From positions 22,864,441 through 22,928,440 of the forward strand of contig OZ038378.1 in assembly GCA_964036045.1 (NCBI GenBank): a DNA stretch of 64,000 nucleotides, written 5' to 3'. This DNA comes from Eutreptiella sp. 'Long Island Sound 2002' (Eukaryota; Euglenozoa; Euglenophyceae; Eutreptiales; Eutreptiaceae). The position numbers were made by a program, and so were the translations under genes. Shown one piece after another: positions 60,901 to 64,000 of this stretch. A model generated the notes under the pieces. It had not been told where the DNA came from. It ran no database searches and was given only the letters and a program-made list of their open reading frames with translations. Each line of letters opens with the position of its first letter. Position 1 is the stretch's first letter.

Positions 60901-61993
60901 ACCGCAAAAAATTACACGACCAGACGATTTTTTCGTACACGACTTACATTTTTCACCAGTATGTTTATATGGATGCCTGCCAGAGTAGGGTGTGTCAAAG
61001 GGTGGTGATGTGGGTGAAAAAGTAGTGCCACTTTGGGGTGTCACGCGTACTCTGCCAAAAGAGGGCGGTCCGCATTGAAAGGTCCCTGCGCTACTTCCTC
61101 CCCTTTCCATGGGCATGGAGTCAGCTGACCACATTTTCCTACCCTCCCCGGTCCTTGGGCTGTCGTAACCGCATTGCTCTCTCACCAGCAAGACCCGAAA
61201 CACCCATAGATGAAGCATGGTATTTCTGGTGGGGCTGGAGGACACATAGAGGGGCAGAGGGAGTGGGATCCAATTCCACCAGCAGGCAATGCTGTTTATT
61301 ATTGGGGGGTAGAAAAGGGACGGAGGGATTAGAGGCAGGTAGGGCAAATGCCAAATATGACAGCGGGATATCGCTTGGGTACAAATGGGTTCCCCATTCC
61401 GGTCGCAGTCCAGAATCCCGCTGGCGGACACAGGGCTGTAGTATGCAATCGTATGAGGATGCCATCAGTGCACCTGTTGCCATGGCTGGCTCAGTGTTGA
61501 CATGCCACATTGGTTCACCACCGAACCAGGAGAGGCAGGTGAGTGTGGGAAAGTTTGAGGGATTGGAGGAGATGGATGTGGGAAGGCAAGGGACAGAGAG
61601 AGGTGGGTGGGTGGGTGGGTTGGGGTGGGGGCTTTGCGGAAGTCTTCCACCCCCAGGGGCTAAACGAGCGCCAGAGACTGGTTCTTGAAGCAGCCCTTTT
61701 AGCAGCCTGGCGCCTGGGCAGAGGGTGGAGAAGTTTGCCTTTCCCGTGCTCCTCATTCCAGGAAAATGTCGCCTCTCACATATCAAGTCGTTGGCCACTT
61801 GAAGACGGTTTGCATTTTGGCGTCCGGATATGTGTTGTTTGCACAACCTGTGGCCTTCATCAACATCATTGGGGCCAGTATTGCTCTGTGCAGTCTGTGG
61901 GTCTACTCTGCAGTGAAAAGCCGGGACGCAGAACCAAAGATGCTTGAGCTGAAGGAACCAGAAGAGGAAACTGCTGCCCCCCCAAAAATGTAG
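6771..61993 (+). CDS. SLC35E3-like nucleotide-sugar/triose-phosphate transporter, 3' part, with a 52.8-kb intron
   Basis: The protein is a drug/metabolite-transporter-superfamily carrier of the TPT/SLC35E3 type, expected in Golgi or another endomembrane; its substrate cannot be told from sequence. Three exons are recognised: about 6771-6971, 8838-8949 and 61762-61993. Exon A reads STVTEVQFSWTG, then MYQLYNAHLQ and LLLYYEAP, matching the family's T-V-T-D/E-V-Q and L-L-Y-Y-x-A-P motifs. Exon B reads YSSLGVKLLLVSGLLAVTIN then ISSYMIIG. Exon C begins K-M-SPLTYQVVGHLKT, the strongly conserved end-of-family block, then two hydrophobic segments and an acidic tail ending PPKM and TAG 61991-61993. Phases fit at both joins: G at 6971 plus GG, and GG at 8948-8949 plus G at 61762 (codon GGG). 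Exons for the first ~130 residues were not found, so the gene may be incomplete or its early exons divergent. Reading could extend upstream of 6771 (an acceptor at 6715 is possible). Confidence 0.82.
6972..8837 (+). other. Intron (1866 bp), no internal feature recognised
   Basis: GTGTGT donor and TCACGTTGCAG acceptor ending at 8837, phase 1. I see no gene, RNA gene or repeat inside. Short open frames here have no family resemblance. Confidence 0.72.
8838..8949 (+). CDS. Transporter exon B (one membrane segment)
   Basis: Encodes E-I-P-G-V-V-D-G then a hydrophobic stretch ending in SSYMIIG. In homologues this Ile-Gly is followed directly by the S-P-x-T-Y block that here lies 52.8 kb away. The donor is GTATAC at 8950. 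Confidence 0.85.
9206..9621 (+). repeat. 416-bp direct repeat, left copy bracketing the inserted block
   Basis: Matches 60959-61373 with about six substitutions and one 1-bp indel (about 98% identity). Homology starts at GTATGTTT and stops at GGGATATCG. Beyond that, 9622 onward is unlike the right copy's flank, which continues as ordinary intron. Confidence 0.92.
9636..9905. repeat. A/T-tract ACACGAC repeat with ~75-bp palindrome (left end of block)
   Basis: A near-perfect inverted repeat is centred between 9724 and 9725 (AAGCC/GGCTT), with arms at about 9650-9724 and 9725-9799. Each arm runs through TTACCGC, an A/T tract, TTACACGAC, AGACGA, an A/T tract and ACACGCA. Further partial units of the right-arm type continue to about 9905. 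Confidence 0.85.
9950..10260. repeat. Diverged duplicated segment with CACGTAGTGGCC
   Basis: CCACGTAGTGGCC, followed by a ...ATGTAGCCCG block, occurs near 9960-10015 and again near 10150-10205. The two copies are clearly related but diverged. No coding potential is seen. Confidence 0.6.
10270..10597. repeat. 192-bp tandem repeat, units 1 and 2 (unit 2 interrupted by the LINE)
   Basis: The anchor CAGTTTTCC starts at 10278 and 10470. Both units share AAAGCATGTTTTAGCCCCTC, TTTTTCACCCTATTTGGGTG and a long G run. Unit 2 breaks off at about 10597 and resumes at 17134. Confidence 0.8.
10656..11330 (+). pseudogene. LINE N-terminal reading frame
   Basis: One frame runs from ATG 10656 to 11330 with a single internal TAG at 10968-10970. 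Content is Trp-, Arg- and Pro-rich (for example LLYTWRKFLAPIWREETG, HAVGVDCWGRVWDNDPAR). No known domain is recognised. It precedes the endonuclease as ORF1-like or leader sequence. Confidence 0.5.
11421..12621 (+). pseudogene. LINE endonuclease (exonuclease-endonuclease-phosphatase fold), broken
   Basis: The start of this frame carries the 2A-like GDIEPHPGP, followed by the EEP blocks ANVTSLRLHW, DVVLITETRL, GGDFNFDLNYPL, PSCIDGLLVD and ISGHTPVCFDI. These correspond to the Asn, Glu, Asp-Phe-Asn, Asp and final His motifs of APE-type endonucleases; the last block has SGH where SDH is usual. A TAG at 11760 replaces an expected Trp in the GI(W)DAPPGGVG context. A change of frame occurs in the nine-G run at 12044-12052, just at GGDFN. 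The frame ends at TAG 12619-12621 and the same frame continues beyond it. Confidence 0.85.
12634..15202 (+). pseudogene. LINE reverse transcriptase and Cys/His knuckle, broken
   Basis: A linker (12634 to about 13185) leads to the RT. RT blocks: RPLTVLSMVYRLWAEVR (about 13460), GFRPARSALDGAAV (about 13569), MSIDYVKRFDLIP (about 13662), NGILQGCPLSVIV (about 13836) and YADDTQAVALG with the catalytic Asp pair at 14061-14066. The thumb and C-terminal region include a C-x2-C-x8-H-x4-C knuckle at 15011-15064. Breaks: frame change near 13185, TAA 13374, TAG 13779 (between MYK and LRRAF, probably a former Gln), frame change near 14150, TAG 15200. Confidence 0.9.
15206..16069 (+). pseudogene. LINE C-terminal extension
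   Basis: Continues in frame after TAG 15200-15202 (DLLDEFLYRLYGMYLAVLAARM). It is Arg- and Pro-rich with no recognised domain and ends at TAG 16067-16069. It is probably the C-terminus of the same polyprotein rather than a separate gene. Confidence 0.5.
16070..17133 (+). other. LINE 3' untranslated region
   Basis: GC-rich sequence with C and G runs. Open frames here are shadows of composition. It ends at CGACGAATGCC before the target-site repeat. No poly(A) or short tandem tail is visible. Confidence 0.5.
17134..17290. repeat. 192-bp repeat, rest of unit 2 and start of unit 3
   Basis: Resumes with CATGTATTTTTCACCC and GGGGCTCCCCAAGGGCC, matching 10390-10460, then starts a third unit (AATTTTCCAGCC) that fades into the decamer satellite at about 17291. 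Confidence 0.75.
17291..20623 (+). repeat. CCTATGGGGR decanucleotide satellite, G-rich on +
   Basis: An uninterrupted array of the 10-bp unit (variants end in A or G, also GAGCTATGGG). Higher-order units of about 238 bp are marked by GGGAACCGTGGGCACC near 17690, 18027, 18265 and 18503, with one shorter step near 18631. All three + frames are open only because the 30-bp, 10-codon cycle lacks a stop. Confidence 0.95.
20624..20685 (+). repeat. Junction cassette TTTCAGG x3, decamer to 26-mer (copy 1)
   Basis: TTTCAGG in three tandem copies followed by TCGACCCGCCCGAGGC and CACAGCTGGAGGGGG. The same cassette stands at 44267-44330, also exactly where the decamer array ends. Confidence 0.85.
20686..21640 (+). 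repeat. 26-bp GC-rich satellite, first block
   Basis: The unit is close to GGGGCTGCGCAGGGGCGCAG plus CAGCGT. Variants lack three bases. The block is a duplicate, in the same orientation, of about 48195-49290. Both share unusual interior landmarks such as GGAATAAGCCGTGGAGAAGC (about 21330 and 48972). Confidence 0.9.
21641..21680 (+). repeat. G-run / GGCTTTTGGCGTC junction
   Basis: GTGCATGGGG with a long G run, then GCCTCACCACAGGC and TTTTGGCGTC. Relatives occur near 49289 and 51722, and in reverse near 23510-23552. Confidence 0.75.
21681..23146 (-). repeat. Decanucleotide satellite, reversed (G-rich on -)
   Basis: The + strand reads CCCCATAGGT/C. This is the same 10-bp unit as at 17291-20623 in opposite orientation. 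Confidence 0.95.
23147..23552 (-). repeat. ~410-bp unique spacer block, inverted copy of 51720-52133
   Basis: Contains TTAAAACAGCCTCCCCTGAC, TGGTCAGAGAAAGCTGAGCC and CCAATATCCTCCTGGTGAGG in this order. The reverse complement is at 51720-52133 with only scattered differences. It contains no recognised gene. Confidence 0.9.
23553..23894 (-). repeat. 26-mer-related satellite, reversed
   Basis: Units of 23-26 bp such as GCGCAGCCCCAAGCAGCGCT and CATGCGCAGCCCC. It is the reverse complement of the type found at about 49445-49765. Confidence 0.85.
23895..24016 (-). repeat. Partial spacer block, inverted copy of about 49330-49450
   Basis: Shares CCAATATCCTCCTG, AGGGCCTCGGCGGGGGA and GCGAGGCCAACAGCCTGTGG with the larger block. 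The reverse complement is at about 49330-49450. Confidence 0.8.
24017..31710. repeat. Decanucleotide satellite with repeated strand switches
   Basis: The unit changes orientation many times: - at 24053-24730, + at 24731-25911, - at about 25912-25995, + to 26044, - to 26131, + at 26132-30285, - at 30292-30355, + at 30357-31270, - at 31275-31373, + to 31710. Switch points are abrupt, within one or two units. Confidence 0.92.
26330..30270 (+). repeat. 1970-bp tandem duplication inside the satellite
   Basis: About 26330-28300 repeats at about 28300-30270 with constant offset 1970. I noticed only two differences in the lines compared (26401/28371 and 27010/28980). Confidence 0.9.
31711..32113 (-). 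repeat. Captured exon-like fragment A, copy 1
   Basis: A 403-bp non-satellite island. On the minus strand, ACTTCTCTGCAG at its right edge looks like a splice acceptor and GGGTAGTG near 31917 like a donor. Between them about 63 codons are open (VVDVAIPIDDLEHLG ... LNRLYGYEARCRVGND, DVEIR). It is therefore best read as one internal exon of an unrelated gene plus some intron. The protein family is not recognised. The + strand left edge has TGCACGCAGTGC, also seen in fragment B. Confidence 0.65.
32114..34187. repeat. Decanucleotide satellite between fragment A copies
   Basis: Reversed at 32114-33244, + at 33245-33752, - at 33755-33849, + at 33851-34187. Confidence 0.92.
34188..34590 (-). repeat. 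Captured exon-like fragment A, copy 2
   Basis: Essentially identical to 31711-32113, offset 2477; one change is visible (CGATCGGTATGG versus CGATTGGTATGG). The splice-like edges and open frame are retained. Confidence 0.65.
34591..37051. repeat. Decanucleotide satellite
   Basis: Reversed at 34591-35764, then + at 35766-37051. Confidence 0.93.
37052..37323 (+). repeat. Captured exon-like fragment B, copy 1
   Basis: A non-satellite island with an open frame on + (NVVIVARRLSIADTQWWRV, DTKTGQFFFDAAVGYNYNQK, YRWTPSQPYG) ending at TAG 37223-37225. TTCTTGG|GTGAGTATCC near 37248 looks like a splice donor. It is followed by tandem ACGCAGTGCGC units. The fragment resembles coding sequence by composition, but I do not recognise the family. 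Confidence 0.65.
37324..39176 (+). repeat. Decanucleotide satellite, higher-order unit 1
   Basis: + orientation throughout. It begins AGCCTATGGGGAGC and includes a recurrent GGGGGGCTATGGGGACC variant. It ends at fragment B copy 2. Confidence 0.93.
39177..39462 (+). repeat. Captured exon-like fragment B, copy 2
   Basis: Same frame and stop as copy 1 (stop at 39348-39350). The following ACGCAGTGCGC tract is one to two units longer. One base differs near the start (ATCGTTGCTC versus ATCGTCGCTC). Confidence 0.65.
39463..40842 (+). repeat. Decanucleotide satellite, higher-order unit 2
   Basis: Starts with the same AGCCTATAGGGAGC boundary as the next unit. It is followed by fragment B copy 3, giving a 1667-bp period between copies 2 and 3. 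Confidence 0.93.
40843..41129 (+). repeat. Captured exon-like fragment B, copy 3
   Basis: Offset 1667 from copy 2 and sequence-identical as far as compared, including the longer ACGCAGTGC tract. Confidence 0.65.
41130..44266 (+). repeat. Decanucleotide satellite
   Basis: + orientation only. The first ~500 bp repeat the beginning of the preceding unit. Later parts are more diverged and contain local repeats of 170-280 bp (GGGGTTGTATGGGG landmark near 43455, 43730 and 44009). Ends at the TTTCAGG cassette. Confidence 0.93.
44267..44330 (+). repeat. Junction cassette TTTCAGG x3 (copy 2)
   Basis: Same cassette as 20624-20685, again at the end of a + decamer array. Beyond it the sequence differs: here ~230 bp of single-copy DNA precede the 26-mer array. 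Confidence 0.85.
44331..44560. other. Single-copy spacer
   Basis: GC-rich, with a run of about 14 G near 44449-44462. No gene recognised. Confidence 0.5.
44561..49770 (+). repeat. 26-bp GC-rich satellite, main array (about 5.2 kb)
   Basis: The first ~0.8 kb is diverged; from about 45400 the unit is regular (starts at 45481, 45507, 45533). Since 26 is not a multiple of 3, a 78-bp (26-codon) cycle is read in every frame, and neither strand's cycle contains a stop. Higher-order repeats are visible, for example the block near 46976-47240 repeating near 47590-47850. 49310-49445 is the spacer-block relative. Confidence 0.93.
49771..50230. other. Single-copy insert with (GTAAAG)3 edge and an open coding-like frame
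   Basis: Begins with three GTAAAG units abutting the 26-mer array. On +, the frame at 49796-50107 is open for 104 codons (ISELQRIRDPYLSQGTARYI ... VLRSCFCRLAPQDITVQHL), ending at TAG 50108-50110, with no ATG at its start. It may be a remnant of another gene or of a retroelement whose 3' tail is (CTTTAC)n on the minus strand. The family is not recognised. Confidence 0.4.
50259..51378 (+). repeat. 82-bp tandem repeat, 14 units
   Basis: The anchor CTTGGCTCGCCGAATG starts at 50259 and every 82 bp to 51325, with no indel. Most units are identical or differ by one or two bases; the last two are more diverged. Unlike the decamer and 26-mer it does not reverse strand. Confidence 0.97.
51379..51719. 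other. Single-copy spacer
   Basis: No gene or repeat recognised. It separates the 82-bp array from the inverted spacer block. Confidence 0.5.
51720..52133 (+). repeat. ~410-bp spacer block, inverted partner of 23147-23552
   Basis: Reads GGCTTTTGGCGTCTCCC, AGGAGGATATTGGTGCC, GGTTCTTGCTTGTTTTC and ATGGCAAAACCCAGCGGCC in order, the reverse complement of the other block. As there, a decamer array adjoins its far side, so boundary and orientation are conserved together. Confidence 0.9.
52134..60410. repeat. Decanucleotide satellite, right arm
   Basis: + at 52134-53535, a short reversed stretch at 53536-53680, then + to 60410. The right arm is enriched in variants with GGGGGCCCTATTGGG and GGGGTCTTGTGGGGG. 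The longest continuous frame (53690-60664, 2324 codons) is a periodicity artefact. Confidence 0.95.
53820..59530 (+). repeat. 2856-bp tandem duplication in the right arm
   Basis: Constant offset of 2856 bp: 53842 versus 56698, 55573 versus 58429. Very few differences are seen (for example ATCCGAGCC at 54220 versus ATCTGAGCC near 57076). Confidence 0.9.
60411..60800. other. Single-copy DNA at right end of block
   Basis: No gene or repeat recognised. It leads from the decamer array to the A/T-tract repeats. Confidence 0.5.
60809..60958. repeat. A/T-tract ACACGAC repeats (right end of block)
   Basis: Units TTACACGACTTACC, CGCAAAAAAA, ACACGCATTTACCGC and TTACACGACCAGACGA, the same motifs and orientation as the right arm of the left-end palindrome. 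They abut the right 416-bp copy directly. Confidence 0.85.
60959..61373 (+). repeat. 415-bp direct repeat, right copy
   Basis: Partner of 9206-9621. It is followed by ordinary intron sequence (61374-61761) that reaches the acceptor of exon C. Confidence 0.92.
61762..61993 (+). CDS. Transporter terminal exon C
   Basis: Contains SPLTYQVVGHLKT, the hydrophobic segments VCILASGYVLFAQ and FINIIGASIALCSLWVYSAV, then a charged tail (KSRDAEPKMLELKEPEEE) and stop. The conserved block places it as the last two membrane helices of the carrier. Confidence 0.88.
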
Positions 61994-64000
61994 TGGAGGG
62001 AGATCGAGCTAGGGCAATGGCATGCAGAGAGAAGACACAATTGTTGTATGATTGTGGTACTGCACCCGAACTGGAAGGGGGGTTGAGAAAAGGCAGCCAG
62101 GTGAGGGAGGAGGGAGAATGAGGGAGAGGAGAGCAGGGCTCGCTAGTAGAGGGGGCGGTGCAGAGCGGAAAATGGAGGTTGGCGGAAGCAATTCATCAGA
62201 TGGCACAAAGTATGGCAATTTCAGGTATTGTTGCAGCAGCACGCAGGCAAACACCGATACAGGGGTCTGTTGCAGTACCACCCTAGCGCCCAGGTGTGTC
62301 GTGGATGCTGTACTTGACCTGTAGCTTCTCAGTTGTAGCTGGGCTGTGTTATGCCATTGTGCGCCGGACCGGCATATTATTGCCTGGCAATTTTGCTGCA
62401 TGCCAACAACTGATTTGCCACTTTCGATTTTGGTGGCATTGATTAATCGCAGTAGGAATTGCAATTTGAGAAGGAGATGGTGGTGGTGGTGGGGGGAACA
62501 AGGAAAAACCAGCATCTTACACCCACCCCAATTACCGCAGAAAAACCCCAAATTTTACCAAAAAACCCCCAAATTTCACCAAAACAACCCCTCGGGGGGG
62601 GGGGGGTTTGTAAGATTTGGTAAGGTGTGTTGGGGAGGTTTTGGTACAAAAACGGGGGGTTTTGGGTACGTGCCAGGAGATGGGGGCATTGGAATTCCAC
62701 TCTCATCTGAAGTAACATGGTTTGATGGATAGTGCACAGGTTGGCAGGCCATAGGCAGCCACGGGGTAGCCAGGCACAGTCATCGCATTCATGAAGTGCG
62801 GTTGAAGCCCTGCATCATTCATCAGCTGTGTTCCTCTTACCCCAATGCATGTGCACACCTATACATGTGAGTTTCATTATTTCATGAGTCTGACCAGATC
62901 AGAAGTGGAGAATGCCAATGCATCCCTTTCAGATTTGCAGTCCCTCACTCCTTTACCCTTGGAGTTTCTGTACTCATAGGTGGCAGGAACAAGATACCCC
63001 AGTGAAAACCTGTGCACTTCCTTGGCACAATGGCTCCTCAAGAAACAAATCTGCACCACTCCTAGCCCCTGCTCCTCTTGACCTCCTGTGGGAGTGGATC
63101 TTTCACCCCACCACCTCACCTGAACCCACCAGTTCTGACCTTCCTTCCGCAGTACACTGCTGGTTGCAGCACAACCCACATTGCAGCAGACACAGCAGCC
63201 ACTAGCAAAGAACTTTGATTGATAAATTTGTAGAAGGTTGTTTACCATGATGCAAAACTCAATGTCCCCTGCTGCGAGGCCCCCCAAACCCAGGCCTTGT
63301 TATGGGTATCTTTCTTTATGAGGTTTACCTTTCTTTTTTTTTTTGGAAATATTTCAACACTTGACAGGTTTCAATCAGGTCCATAGCTACACAAGTTATG
63401 TACACAGGTTGACGTAGTGCGCCCATAAGTGTCTGTATGGCGCTTCTTGTGGCCTAACGCACAGCCGCGGCCCACCTTGAGCCATGTGTCCCTTCACACA
63501 TGCCTCTTGTGGCTATATGTGCTGGTTGTGCGGATCTGGTTCGTGTGCGGGCAAGGTCCGCCATCACCGATCATGGGGACGTGAAGCGGTCAGCCCATCC
63601 ACTTGCACCCAAGCAGTGACGCAAAGCTAGGTCAGCAGTTGTAGACAACCGATGGTTGCACATCTTACGTGCTGTGGGGAGAAGAATTGTGGGAACCGAT
63701 GATTTGGGTCTCTCAACTGCCCGCAGAGCTGCCTGTGGTTGATATGAACGCGCCAGCAGGGGGAACGCTTTCTCTGCGGCGCGCAGTTGGGGTAACTTTA
63801 CCAAAATACAGGCGGAATAGTGCCGCATACATACACACATTTGTTACATACCGTTTACCGACCTACACCACTTTTTTCTCCTATTTGATTTCTACATTCC
63901 CCCTTTTTGGGCCTCCATCTTTCACAAATGGTGCAATTTTGATTCCGTACCCAATGCGGTTTGGGCCCACAAGATGGTAGTGGTCGAGGCACCACCTCTG
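61994..64000. other. 3' flank of transporter gene; no gene recognised
   Basis: Includes a low-complexity stretch with CCCAAATTTTACC and CCCAAATTTCACC units and a G run (about 62525-62610), and a T run near 63330. Open frames are short and have no family resemblance. 62611 carries TGTAA, a polyadenylation signal in some green algae, but it is too far from the stop to be assigned with confidence. Confidence 0.45.

Larger units (their letters stand above)
8950..61761 (+). other. Giant intron (52,812 bp) filled by a composite repeat block
   Basis: GTATAC donor at 8950 and CCTCATTCCAG acceptor ending at 61761. The phase-2 join restores the conserved protein motif. Without the bracketed block (one 416-bp copy plus 9622-60958) the intron would be about 1.06 kb, comparable to the neighbouring 1.87-kb intron. 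Confidence 0.78.

Noticed and set aside
62877-63287. 136-codon minus-strand frame downstream of the transporter
   Set aside because: No family resemblance, no supporting splice signals and composition like the surrounding non-coding DNA.

Overview
The window is nuclear DNA of a eukaryote. It carries split genes with GT-AG introns, a non-LTR retrotransposon with an endonuclease, and roughly 43 kb of satellite-type DNA. The host genes suggest a microbial eukaryote, most plausibly an alga: several introns are only about 80-110 bp, the sugar-transporter gene has plant- and animal-like homologues, and the retrotransposon's reverse transcriptase resembles, from memory, the type common in dinoflagellates and other algae. 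No species can be assigned from the sequence alone.

Layout. (1) 1-2067: the 3' part of an unrecognised multi-exon gene (at least 560 codons in view, exons at 1-168, 248-350, 447-638, 748-1097 and 1198-2067) that ends in an acidic then lysine-rich tail. Two of its introns and its downstream flank carry a recurrent CTGCAG-centred palindrome. (2) 2068-6770: mostly featureless, compositionally skewed DNA with one 401-bp tandem duplication. (3) 6771-61993: the 3' part of a nucleotide-sugar/triose-phosphate transporter gene (SLC35E3-like). Three coding exons are recognised, at about 6771-6971, 8838-8949 and 61762-61993. The intron between the last two is 52,812 bp, and the codon split across it restores a well conserved family motif. 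(4) 61994-64000: 3' flank in which I see no gene.

The giant intron. A 416-bp intron segment (9206-9621) recurs as a direct copy at 60959-61373, so about 51.3 kb of foreign DNA (9622-60958) is bracketed by it. Just inside each copy lie A/T-tract repeats containing ACACGAC; on the left they form a palindrome with arms of about 75 bp. The foreign block then holds: a decayed LINE (about 10598-17133) inserted in a 192-bp repeat; a CCTATGGGGR decanucleotide satellite that repeatedly reverses strand; a 26-bp GC-rich satellite; 14 exact-length copies of an 82-bp repeat; an inverted ~410-bp spacer block; two different exon-like fragments captured in the satellite and amplified with it (two and three copies); and kilobase-scale near-identical tandem duplications (1970, 2477 and 2856 bp).

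The very long open frames in the block (up to 2324 codons) are periodicity artefacts. A 10-bp or 26-bp unit without a stop in its three-unit cycle is open in several frames at once, so none is annotated as a gene. The main biological points are that a satellite-rich composite block sits inside an apparently intact transporter gene, that its satellite is made almost entirely of regularly spaced G4-G5 runs, and that it has captured and amplified exon-like sequences.
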